DNA of 64,000 nt from contig OX235279.1 of the NCBI GenBank assembly GCA_944472155.2, positions 172,897,868 to 172,961,867 of the forward strand. The letters run 5' to 3'. Below, piece by piece: positions 12,698 through 21,714 of this stretch. Position numbers and translations under genes: made by a program. This DNA comes from Trichobilharzia szidati (taxonomy: Eukaryota; Platyhelminthes; Trematoda; Strigeidida; Schistosomatidae). The notes beneath the pieces were generated by a model. That model was not told the origin of the DNA. It saw only the letters and a program-made list of their open reading frames with translations, and made no database searches. Positions within the stretch are counted from its first letter, which is position 1, and each line of letters begins with the position of its first letter.

Positions 12698-13492
12698 ATG
12701 GGGAATGTTGAGAACCTTAGAAGCATGCTCAAAGATACAAGGTGGGACCTGTTTAAAGAAGACTCTCTTGATGACACAATCTCTAATATTACAAGTTATC
12801 TCAAATTTTGTCTTGACACCTGTTGTCCCGGAGAAACGCTCTTCATCAGATTTGACCGTTTCTCCTCTCCTCAACTTAAAACGCTTCGCAGACAGAAACA
12901 AGAATTATATAAAATGAAGGATAATGCTGGTTTGAAAAGAATTAACATCCTGATAAAGTCCGAAATGCACAGATTGAATTCAATTTACAAACAAAAGTTT
13001 ATATCCTGTAAAAATGCGTCTAACATACGGAAACTTTTCAAAGAAATTACTGGTGGTAAGCAGATAAACAGTATTCCTCATTCCCTTGATATTTGCACAC
13101 TAAACAAGTCCTTCATACATTCTCCCACAAATGGGAAACTTTCTAGTGTTACAAGTATTATTGGAACCTGCTTCCCTGGATTTACTACAAATGATGTTCT
13201 AAAATGTCTCCAGTCTATGAACCCTTCTTGTAGCCTGGGTCCAGATGGTTTGCCTAGTGTTATTCTTAAAAATTGTGCAGATATCCTGTGTTATCCTCTC
13301 ATGGACATAATTAATGAATCTTTTTCCAATAATGTCGTGCCAGCCACTTGGAAGTTAAATGAAGCCGTTGGTTCCTATGACCCTTGCAAAATCGATGATA
13401 CTGATATAGAAACCAAGTCTGAAGTTAAGTATCTTGGTTTAATTGTCTCTTCTGACCTATCCTGGTCCTCTCATGTCTTATCGATTTCTTAA
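12698..13492 (+). pseudogene. LINE linker with deleted RT
   Basis: Encodes the region between endonuclease and RT: RFDRFSSPQLKTLRRQK, KEITGGKQI, then SLGPDGLP, which is the start of the RT domain. It then stops matching after TWK and resumes at EVKYLGL. Compared with the intact-frame copy at 60.9-63.2 kb, roughly 230 codons of RT palm and fingers are absent. A frameshift near 13492 leads into the next open block. Confidence 0.75.
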
Positions 13493-13504
13493 AGAATATT
13501 TCGT

Positions 13505-14035
13505 TTGACTTTTTACATTAAGAAGTTAAGGCACTCAGGCATAACCCAACCACTCCTCTTACAGTTTATCAACTCGTGTATTTTACCTATTCTTCTTTAC
13601 TGTTCACCCTTATTCGTTCCTGGATTGCTTAAAAAAGACTTTGTCATACTTCGTAGAACTCTGAAGACTGTCAGTAGGACGAGTGGTATCCCATTGGGCC
13701 ATATCGTTGGCATTGTCACCGATAGACATTTGATGTCATGCAACAGATTCGCTAAAGGAATTTTGTCAGACTCTGAGCATCCACTCTACCTGCAGTTCCA
13801 ACCTTGTGTCTCCTCAGGTAAAACAAGAAGTCTTTTCAGAAGACTTTGTGCACGTACGTCTAAGTATACAAATTCCACTATACCATATTTGGCACGTACA
13901 TTATGTGATGAAAATAGCGTCAGAAATGAACTAACTAACCTTCTTAGAACCTTAAAGCATCATACTTTATTGTTATTGTATTTCTTATATTATAATCCTC
14001 CTAATTTTTTCGTTTTGTTTATTTTATTTTCATAA
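13505..14035 (+). pseudogene. LINE RT C-terminal region
   Basis: Homologous to the C-terminal end of the LINE-Y RT protein: FYIKKLRHSGI, SCILPILLYCSPL, then a block with TDRHLMSCNR and SSGKTRSLFRRLCARTSKY, ending LARTLCDENSVRNEL. In the 35 kb copy the equivalents are SCILPIPLYCSPL and VDRHIMSCKK. It carries no catalytic residues. The last ~30 codons are hydrophobic, T-rich 3' UTR read-through. Confidence 0.75.
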
Positions 14036-14289
14036 GTGTGGACATAATTTTAAGCTGTATAATGACTGTTAACTTTGTATTTGTGTTCTCTGTGGTGGAG
14101 GAGTTTCTTCTCACACTGCCGGCTTTCCTGTTGCCATTAGATTGAACGCATTTGACATTTCTACTCTCGTTGAAGGATTGGAGTCCTTTGCAGATCTATG
14201 CATGGTTCTGACGGTATTTATAGGCGAGTTGCAAGTGGTGGCTGATTCAATATTCCTTTAAATTGATCAGCCTATTGTTTTGGTTTTTC

Positions 14290-15445
14290 TCTTCCTTGGT
14301 AATGATGTCCCTTTGAACATGCTTTTAGCTTTCACTAGTTATGTTAATCTTTTCTGAGATAGGTACCTGGTTATCTGATATAATGTTCTAAATTCTCTTT
14401 TTACTGCATCTTGTTTTGATTAAGTTCGTTGTTGAGGTGTCATTGAATTGTCTGTTTGCACTGAACTCAGCTTCTTCATATGTTAACCATCTTTGCATTG
14501 AGTCATCTTCTCTTTCACCGTTGTCCTATCCTCAATTAGATTCCATGAATCTGTTGAGAGTCACTCCTTATCTTGTTATTTCTTTCTTCCTAGAAAGGTT
14601 GTACACACCTCCTGGAAAATCACGTTCAGAGAATTCAAATGTTCTTCCACGCAGGCTTCTTAATTGCCACCACGTAGTGTCTCCAACTTTGCTGTTATCT
14701 GATTTGCAGGGACAGCATCCATTGTGGTTTCTTCCTTCAGTTTCCTAGTACTGATCTTGAATTGTGATCTTTCTCCATTTGTTTTCATGGATTTCAGCTT
14801 CGTCTTGAAGGTTTCATTGAATTAAATGATGGTCTGAGCCCACATCGGCTCTCCTTCTCGACTTGTATCCAGCAGACTGTGTCTCCACTTCCTTGAGACT
14901 GATGTGAAATCTGTCTGGATTGTGGTGTGTCTTGTCGGGCGAAATCCATTTTACCTTGTGTGTATCATTGTGCATGTACACTCCGTTCTCATCCATTCCG
15001 CCTAGCAAGAACCGCCCCTGAGGATTTCGATGTCACAATTTGGGATGTCATCCATTACTAGTTGTAGCTGTCTACAAATCTCTTCGTTCTTGTCTTGTTC
15101 CGCGGTGTTTCTTACACTGTGGGTAACATTGTGACCTATCTTCCTTTCCAGGTTGAATCGTGCTGTCATGATCCTGGATGAAATTCGTTCATACTGCATT
15201 AAGGCTTTGGCTGACACTGGTGACATTATGATGGCCACTCACTCCCTCGGTTTGTTCGTGGTTGTCATCTGGGTGATCGAAGTAGATTACTGACTCTCCG
15301 GTTGACAATTTCTACAATACGCAACCATTCTCTCTGATATCGTTGATAGCCACTACTTCCACGTCATGTGTCTATGCATAACTTTGGCTAACTGCACAAC
15401 ATAGACAGTCTCATATATTGTACGGAGATTCCATGTCACCATTCT
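14290..15445 (-). mobile_element. RTE-type LINE, endonuclease fragment
   Basis: Minus-strand translation, in broken frames, gives the start of an RTE endonuclease (MVTWNLRTIYET, 15437-15400), then AIIMSP..AKALMQYE and MTARFNLE (15235-15150), a DENGVYMHNDTHKVKW block (14995-14930) and RADVGSDHHLI (14850-14820), the conserved SDH motif. The linker continues to about 14300. The RT domain is not present. Same family as the fragment at 50.6-51.5 kb (GIWNVRTMYEIGK). Multiple stops mean it is dead. Confidence 0.7.
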
Positions 15446-15611
15446 AATTCTTGGTTTTATCCAGAGACATTTTAACTGATAGCACGAACTGCCATGTATT
15501 ACACAAACAATGAGAATAGAGAATTCGCACAGGTACGTGATTTACTTCTACGTTTTGTTTTATTTTTCCTATAAACGGGACGATAGATTTCAAAGACTTC
15601 GTGCAACCACA

Positions 15612-15684
15612 ATAATTTTTATGTAAGCTTATGCTCAATGAAGGACACTTAAACACTGATATGTTGAGTCTGTTAAAGTGAATA
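15612..15684 (+). repeat. Paralogous block, copy 2, left part
   Basis: Left flank of the LTR retrotransposon. Matches 10836-10904 (GCTCAATGAAGGACACTTAA and ATGTTGAGTCTGTTAAAGTG). It ends in AATA, the 4 bp target site duplicated at the other end of the element. Confidence 0.8.
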
Positions 15685-15972
15685 TGTAGTGACCCGTTTT
15701 ATTACTCATCATCGCAGTATACTTTCACTATGTAATTGGACTTTGATTTGTTTATTACTCTAAAGATTGCGTGTTAACAATTGATACTTTTGTACTCGCT
15801 CGATTTTTGAATTTTGATTTCTGCAATAATACACTATCGTATTCCTTCGCAAGTGCCTTTTGAATTACGTTGTGGATGTCGAGTAATCGCAACGTTAGGA
15901 CACAATTATAAACGCGAAGAAGTACTAGGATATACGTGTACGCTAGTTTAGTCAAAATATAGGAGCACAACA
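15685..15972 (+). repeat. 5' LTR
   Basis: 288 bp, starting TGTAGTGACCCG and ending GGAGCACAACA. It is identical to the 3' LTR except within TAAAGATTGCG (5') versus TAAATCTTGCG (3'). It should carry the element's promoter and polyadenylation signals, but I do not see a convincing TATA or AATAAA that I would mark. Confidence 0.95.
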
Positions 15973-15974
15973 AT

Positions 15975-15990
15975 TGGTGAGCCCGACATA
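15975..15990 (+). promoter_or_regulatory. Primer-binding site
   Basis: TGGTGAGCCCGACATA begins 2 bases after the 5' LTR. TGG is the complement of a tRNA CCA end. Its reverse complement GTCGGGCTCACCA differs at one position from the 3' end of animal tRNA-Trp as I remember it (GTCGGGGTCACCA). This matches the primer used by the CsRn1 clade. Confirmation needs the host tRNA-Trp sequence. Confidence 0.75.
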
Positions 15991-16230
15991 GCTGATCGAT
16001 CGACTACATCATTTCGAAGTATACACACAGTGGATTTAATCATCTTTGCTATCGTATTAACTTTTATAACTGCATTACATTTGGATATATATTTACTGAT
16101 ATTTTTGCTTAAAGTACCTCCGGTAAGCAGACCATTTTTGGACATTTTTGAACTTACCTATATTCTGTTCTGTTTTTGCTCACCTTTTGTAATTTTGCTA
16201 TCACCTATATGTATTCTTTTCTGCACTTTT

Positions 16231-17046
16231 ATGATGTCATTTAATACTGATAACGACACTTTAAGTACAAGGTCTGTGGCTGCAGTTACCGTATCCATAC
16301 CAGCTTTTAAACCTAACGACCCATATTTGTGGTTCACTCGCCTGGAACACTACTTCCTAGCCAACCACGTCACTTGTCAGACTACAAAATTTGGCCTTGC
16401 AAGCTCCATATTACCTGACAATGTAGCAGAGCAAGTACGAGAGACGCTCATACATCCAGATCCAGAAACTTCGTACGATGTTTTAAAGCAGAAGGTCATT
16501 AAAGTTGCTTCATTATCAGATCAGGAAGCTATCGGTCAGCTACTCAGCAATGTTAGCCTGGGCGACAGAACACCTTCTCAACTCAAAAGCCATATGTGTA
16601 ACATTTTAGGAGATCGGAAGGTAGATGCCAGGTTTTTCTATCAATTGTGGCTAAGACGATTACCCCACAACACTCAGCAAGTATTAGCATTTGGAGATGA
16701 AGACATAGATATTGACAAGTTGGCAGAAATCGCTGACAGAATGTATGAACGGATATCTCCACAAGTAACATCTGTAGTCGACAAAACGTCAAACGAACGC
16801 ATAGAAGCCTTAGAACGTAAAATCGACGTGCTCACCGAGCAATTAATGACAATGAGGGTTAATAGACAACTTACCACAACGTACAGAAGACAGCGTAGCC
16901 ACTCACGCAATATGCGTAAATATAGCTTACAACAGACTATATGCTGGTATCATCGCAAATTTGGTGTACACGCAAAACGGTGCACACAACCTTGTGCTTT
17001 CCAACAAACGGTGGCGTTGGGAAACGAAAAGGCCGGCGGTCGGTGA
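16231..17046 (+). CDS. gag: Gag polyprotein of the LTR element
   Basis: 271 residues from ATG at 16231 (a second ATG follows at 16234). The frame is open further upstream to about 16030, but only from non-ATG codons and with a hydrophobic, LTR-leader-like translation, so I start at 16231. The N-terminal two thirds form a helical capsid-like region (VSIPAFKPNDPYLWFTRLEH, PQVTSVVDKTSNERIEAL). Near the C-terminus is the nucleocapsid knuckle C238-x2-H241-x9-C251-x3-C255, the CHCC variant. The frame is uninterrupted. Pol lies in the -1 frame relative to gag and overlaps its end. Confidence 0.88.
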   Translation: MMSFNTDNDTLSTRSVAAVTVSIPAFKPNDPYLWFTRLEHYFLANHVTCQTTKFGLASSILPDNVAEQVRETLIHPDPETSYDVLKQKVIKVASLSDQEAIGQLLSNVSLGDRTPSQLKSHMCNILGDRKVDARFFYQLWLRRLPHNTQQVLAFGDEDIDIDKLAEIADRMYERISPQVTSVVDKTSNERIEALERKIDVLTEQLMTMRVNRQLTTTYRRQRSHSRNMRKYSLQQTICWYHRKFGVHAKRCTQPCAFQQTVALGNEKAGGR

Positions 17047-20000
17047 CGACTGCGGTCGCTGGCCAACACACGTCCCACAGCCGTCTATTCAGGGTGACAG
17101 ACAAAACAACGGGGGCACAATTCCTGGTAGATACCGGTGCAGAAATTAGTGTAGTTCCCCAACAGCCAACGAACGCCTACAACCTAACCCAGCATTAGTT
17201 CTCAAGGCTGCGAACAATTCTACCATAAAAACGTTTGGAACTCGGAGACAAAAACTTAATTTTGGTTGCAGTACACTATTTGAGTGGGAGTTCGTAGTCG
17301 CCGACGTAACCTTTCCTATCATTGGAATGGATTTTCTTCAACACTACGAATTGCTAGTTGACTCTAGTCACCACAGATTGATAGATAGCAGTCGTAAACT
17401 ATCGATTTCAGGCATTTCCACAGATGTCGAGAGTATCCGCTTGATGGTAGCCACAACAGATCAATTATCCAGGTACGATATTTTGCTAAAGAAATTTCCT
17501 GAACTGACACAGAGCGATTACTCCACAGCCTCTCTCAAACACAACGTAACACACCATATTGTAACTAAAGGTCCACCGGTCTCAGCAAAACCACGTCGTT
17601 TAGATCCAGCTAAAATGCAAATAGCAAAAGCAGAGTTCAACAGATTATTGGATCTAGGAATAATACGACCGTCAAACAGCCCATGGTCATCACCACTGCA
17701 TGTGGTACCAAAGAAAAACTCAACAGAGATACGACCATGTGGAGATTACCGAGCTTTAAATAAGCAGACGATAGCAGATAGATACCCAATTCCGCACATC
17801 CACGACTTTTTCCAGAACATGGCAGGTGCTCAGATATTTTCCAAAATTGACCTCGTTCGTGCATACTACCATATACCGGTTGAGCCCAAGGACATCCCCA
17901 AAACGGCGCTAACTACTCCTTTTGGCTTATTCGAGTTCGTCTGCCTACCCTTTGGCTTGACTAACGCAGCGCAAACATTTCAGAGATTCATTGACCAGGT
18001 ATTGCACGGCCTCCCATTCACTTACGCTTATATCGATGATGTACTTATGTTTTATTTATTATTATATATCCTTCACGTTCCCCAGTGGAACATAGGGCTT
18101 CAAGCTAGCGACTTGAAGTTTCTGTAGCAGTGTTTATTTTATAGGATGGGGTTGCTAGCCCCATGCCCAACCTTTCCTCTTCACCAGCATTATTTCTGGC
18201 TTAGCGAGGTAAAGGAGTGCGTCACCCGGGGATCGAACCCCGAACCATGTGCATGGTCGGCGAGCGTCCTAACCGCTATGCCACCGACGCTGATGATGTA
18301 CTGGTTGCAATCAGATCCCCTGAGGAGCACCAACATCACTTAGAAACACTCTTTAAACGTTTAGTCGAATATGGAATTGTCATTAAACCAAGTAAATGTG
18401 AATTCGGTAAGAAAACTATAAAATTTTTGGGACATCAGGTAGACAATCAAGGCATTCGACCAATAGCAGAACAGCTGCAAGTCATAAAAGAATACCCGAT
18501 TCCAGATTCCTTCACAAAGTTACGCAGATTTCTTGGTCTCGTCAATTTTTATCGCCGTTTCATTCCTCACTGTGCACAGCTGGCCCAACCTCTGACAGAT
18601 CTACTAAAAGGTCATGCAAAATCGCTGCACATGAGTACTTCAGCAATCGAGGCATTTGAAAAGCTGAAACAAACTCTAAGCTCAGAAACTTTACTAGTAC
18701 GTCGCGACGTCAACGCTCCTATAGGTATTATGACAGATGCATCAGACGTCGCCGTCGGCGCAGTTCTTCAACAATTTTCTGATGGAAAATGGCAACCTCT
18801 CGCCTTTTTCTCCAAACGTCTAGACGCCACTCAATCAAGATATAGTGCATTCAGTAGAGAGTTACTAGCAGTCTATCTTGCTGTTAAGCATTTTCGTCAT
18901 ATGGTAGAAGGAATACCGTTTACCATCTACACAGACCACAAACCTTTAACCAAGGCCATGAATGCAAAGCACGACAAGTACTCGCCAAGAGAACTCCGAC
19001 ACCTCGAGTTCATTTCTCAATTCACTTCAGATATTAGATTCATCAAAGGGCATAAAAACGAGGTAGCAGATGCGTTATCCCGCATCCATATAAATACCTT
19101 AGAAAAAGACCAGTTTGATCTTAAAAATATGGCTAGACTGCAAACTATGGACGAGGATCTGAAAAGAATAAAAAATAGCACGAGTACTTCCTTACGTTTG
19201 CAAGATGTTATGCTTGATGAAGGCCTAACTATTACGTGTGATGTTTCCAAAGGTAAACCGCGCCCTTTTGTCCCACTAGAAATGCGAAGATCAGTTTTTT
19301 CCAAAATACATGGCATTTCTCACCCTGGCATCCGAGCAACAGTTAAACTGATAAGTGACCGATATGTATGGCCGAATATGAATCGGGAGATTAAACAGTG
19401 GACCAGATCATGTTTAGCCTGCCAAAAGTCAAAAGTACAACGACATACAGTTTCACCTAATGGCCAGTTTCCAGAACCTGGTGGTAGGTTTCAACACATA
19501 CACATTGACATCGTTGGACCGTTACCACCATCTAATGGCTTTACGTACATTTTAACGTGTATTGACAGATTTACGAGATGGCCAGTAGCTTGTCCCTTAC
19601 CTGATATTTCTGCTGAAACTGCTGCAAAGAGCATCATACAAAATTGGATTTCCAACTTCGGAGTGCCCACCATTATTACTACAGACAGAGGTGCACAATT
19701 CGAAAGCTATTTATTCCAACAGCTCAGAGAACTACTGGTAATCAAACGTATACGTACTACTGCATATCATCCCAGTTCAAACGGCTTAGTGGAGAGATTT
19801 CATCGTCAACTGAAAGCATCATTGATGGCAGTGAAGGACGATGATAAATGAAGCGATAAATTACCTCTTGTACTTCTTGGAATACGTTCGACAATAAAAC
19901 AAGATATCAAATGTTGTCCAGCAGAATTAGTTTATGGAACTACTTTACGACTACCTGGAGAATATTTCAACCCAGCCACTGAAGTTCCAGCTGACGAAAC

Positions 20001-20412
20001 TACTTTTGTGCAACAACTGAGACAACATATGAGCTTTTTAAGATATCATCCGCCGCGACATCAGCTCAACCAAGCATACATGCCTGAAAAACTAGAAAAT
20101 TGCACGCATGTTTTCATACGACAAGACGGTGTAAGGAAACCACTTCAACCACCTTATGACGGACCATTCAAAGTAATAAGCAGAACAAACAAAATCATCA
20201 CTGTCGAACGCGGAGGAAAACACGAGAATGTAAGCATCGATCGCGTGAAACCAGGTTTCGTGGAAATAGAGGTGACTGAATGTTTAACCAAATCAACATC
20301 ATCTCAAGATTCAAAATCTGATGATATTCCGGCTAACAAAACAGAAAGAATCACAAGATCAGGCAGACGAGTACATTGGCCACAAAGATTTATACAGACA
20401 ATTTATTTCTAA
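17040..20412 (+). pseudogene. pol: Pol: protease, RT, RNase H, integrase (disrupted)
   Basis: Domains in order: aspartic protease with [10 protein letters not shown] (DTG at 17130-17138); RT with [28 protein letters not shown] and the catalytic YIDDVL (about 18028-18045); RNase H with MTDASDVAVGAVL, FSRELLAVYLAV and VADALSR; integrase with H-x3-H...C-x2-C (HGISH, CLAC) and a DD35E triad (HIDIVG, TTDRG, LVERFH). Three lesions: a frame change in protease near 17165-17175 (codon phase 0 to 2); a 246 bp SINE plus 11 bp duplication inside the YIDD box, which by itself explains the next phase change (257 mod 3 = 2); and TGA at 19849. The C-terminal tail to 20412 is in the same frame as the integrase. 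Confidence 0.9.
18046..18291 (-). mobile_element. SINE-B inserted in the RT gene
   Basis: A 246 bp insertion flanked by exact 11 bp duplications GATGATGTACT (18035-18045 and 18292-18302). Read on the minus strand it starts with a tRNA-like head (A-box GGCATAGCGGTTAGG, B-box GGTTCGATCCC). It continues with GGCTAGCAACCCC and CTGCTACAGAAACTTC, which match the leader of the RTE element at 51.06-51.12 kb. It ends GAAGCCCTATGTTCCACTGG plus an ATA-rich tail, which matches RTE 3' ends. It is therefore a tRNA head joined to both ends of an RTE element, presumably mobilised by that LINE. Confidence 0.88.
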
Positions 20413-20733
20413 GTCATTTCCATACTACCTTATTACTGTACTATTAACTGTATGTAAGATATAAATCTATTCTGTAACTCCTTACAATAACAACCTCATT
20501 ATTATTCTAATAATTTTTCTGCATTTATTGTTACATTTTGCACAACTTTATAAACATTTTAGTTCGTTTCGAAGTTGTTAACAATTTCGCATATATACAG
20601 TTATATTATCAAACCTCAGAAAACTTAAAATCCTCAATTCGGTTTTCATACCAGAAACTCGTATATATTTCTTCTGTCATTGTAATTTACAATATCATTC
20701 CGAATACAGGTAAACTTCATTTACCTGCATTCT

Positions 20734-20746
20734 ACGGAGGGGCTAT
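20734..20746 (+). promoter_or_regulatory. Polypurine tract
   Basis: ACGGAGGGGCTAT immediately precedes the 3' LTR at 20747. This purine-rich stretch is the expected plus-strand DNA primer position. The core is GGAGGGG. Confidence 0.75.
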
Positions 20747-21034
20747 TGTAGTGACCCGTTTTATTACTCATCATCGCAGTATACTTTCACTATGTAATTG
20801 GACTTTGATTTGTTTATTACTCTAAATCTTGCGTGTTAACAATTGATACTTTTGTACTCGCTCGATTTTTGAATTTTGATTTCTGCAATAATACACTATC
20901 GTATTCCTTCGCAAGTGCCTTTTGAATTACGTTGTGGATGTCGAGTAATCGCAACGTTAGGACACAATTATAAACGCGAAGAAGTACTAGGATATACGTG
21001 TACGCTAGTTTAGTCAAAATATAGGAGCACAACA
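20747..21034 (+). repeat. 3' LTR
   Basis: 288 bp, the same length and ends as the 5' LTR, with two adjacent differences. It is followed by AATA, the target-site duplication, and then ATACATCACACATGCC, which continues the host sequence interrupted at 15684. Confidence 0.95.
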
Positions 21035-21335
21035 AATATACATCACACATGCCATTCATAAATTGTTTAAAATTATAACTTGGATTCATGAATATGATAA
21101 TCTTACTTCAGCCTGTAAAAAATTCAAGTAAAGAATGGAATTGTGCAACATATATTCAGTGTGACATTCTAGATTACATAAAACAGTGTCATATATTAGA
21201 AACGGCTCTGTACAACGGCAAATGTTCTACAAATGTGAATCGTATCACCATTTTCTCTGAACAGAATTGTTTGTTCGACCACCGAAACAACATTCGTGAT
21301 TCCCGTAAAAAGCAGGTGAATTTCGACAGTGACAG
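21035..21335 (+). repeat. Paralogous block, copy 2, right part
   Basis: Right flank of the LTR element, collinear with 10900-11200. Includes the second copy of the Cys-rich exon. Confidence 0.75.
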
Positions 21336-21360
21336 CGACAAAGACTGTGTAACAAAATAG
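21088..21360 (+). CDS. Small Cys-rich exon or gene, copy 2
   Basis: Function not recognised. Open for 90 codons from ATG 21088 (MNMIILLQPV). Alternatively the exon starts after a splice acceptor ACTTCAG ending at 21111 and ends at a donor near 21304 (CCC|GTAAAA) or 21315 (CAG|GTGAAT). Cysteines conserved with copy 1 include NCATYIQC, the following C (IKQC), NGKC and the C of CLFDH. The first Cys of copy 1 (SCEEGNC) is absent here (SSKEWNC). The LTR element inserted about 75 bp upstream. It could be the surviving paralogue of a small secreted protein or simply a second decaying copy. Confidence is low that it is expressed. Confidence 0.4.
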   Translation: MNMIILLQPVKNSSKEWNCATYIQCDILDYIKQCHILETALYNGKCSTNVNRITIFSEQNCLFDHRNNIRDSRKKQVNFDSDSDKDCVTK

Positions 21361-21507
21361 AAAAACAAAGTTTATAAAAATCGATTTAAAATAAAATTTC
21401 GTCAAAATGAAACCAGAAAAGTAGCAGACAAAATACTTCTCCTGGAAAAAACATCCATAAACTGAAAATAAAAAATTTAAAAATAAAAAAAATAAAAAAT
21501 AAAAAAA

Positions 21508-21541
21508 TACAAGAGAAAGCATCCGGTAGAGGCATTCGTAC
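21508..21541 (+). pseudogene. HMG-box exon fragment fused to SINE-C
   Basis: TACAAGAGAAAGCATCCGG followed by a short GAG-rich stretch and GCATTCGTA resembles 23599-23632, the first HMG box exon (EYKRKHPEE..FV). The similarity stops at CGTAC, where SINE-C sequence begins. An A-rich run (21478-21507) precedes it. The inverted counterpart is at 48748-48783. Confidence 0.6.
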
Positions 21542-21714
21542 AGCTAAAGTGTCAGTCCTCAACTAGGAAAACGGAAACAGCTGTCCAGTAGTCACTGAAG
21601 CTTTCCCAATCCTCCTCCAACCGATCGGTGACAGATCATGATGAAATCTTGAAACCAATCGAATCCCTGTAAGCCAACACTCAAAAATTCTTTATATGAC
21701 ATTATATGACATTC
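21536..21714 (+). mobile_element. SINE-C fragment (headless)
   Basis: Body and 3' end of the SINE family seen complete at 51.5 and 51.9 kb: AACTAGGAAAACGGAAACAG, CCTCCAACCGATCGGTGACA, CATGATGAAATCTTGAAACC, ending CTTTATATGACATTAT. The tRNA-like head is missing and replaced by the HMG-box fragment. Confidence 0.75.

Larger units (their letters stand above)
11745..14035 (+). mobile_element. LINE-Y-related element with RT core deleted
   Basis: Starts with a leader (GGCGGCCTGCTTACAACTTGGG) shared with the inverted leader at about 63.43 kb, then an endonuclease ORF, a linker, and a fragment of the RT C-terminus. The reverse transcriptase core, including its catalytic Asp box, is missing: the frame passes from VVPATWK (about 13355) almost directly to EVKYLGL..SSDLSWSSH (about 13425-13470). 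It is diverged from the 60-63 kb copy throughout, so it is an older or sister family. No ATT tail is evident at the right end, which I place at the last recognisable coding sequence. Confidence 0.75.
15685..21034 (+). mobile_element. Ty3/gypsy LTR retrotransposon, CsRn1-like
   Basis: Complete structure: two 288 bp LTRs (TG...CA ends) differing at only two adjacent bases, a 4 bp AATA target duplication, a primer-binding site, gag, then protease-RT-RNase H-integrase, and a polypurine tract. The Gag knuckle is C-x2-H-x9-C-x3-C instead of the usual CCHC. This knuckle and a tRNA-Trp-like primer site are hallmarks of the CsRn1/Kabuki clade first described in Clonorchis. The copy is young by LTR identity but disabled: a frame change in protease, a SINE inserted in RT, and an in-frame TGA after integrase. 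Confidence 0.93.

Noticed and set aside
15755..15973. Minus-strand frame of 72 codons repeated at 20817-21089
   Set aside because: It is a shadow frame in the two LTRs.
18222..18291. tRNA gene inside the LTR element
   Set aside because: It is the head of SINE-B, flanked by a target duplication that includes the SINE body and tail.
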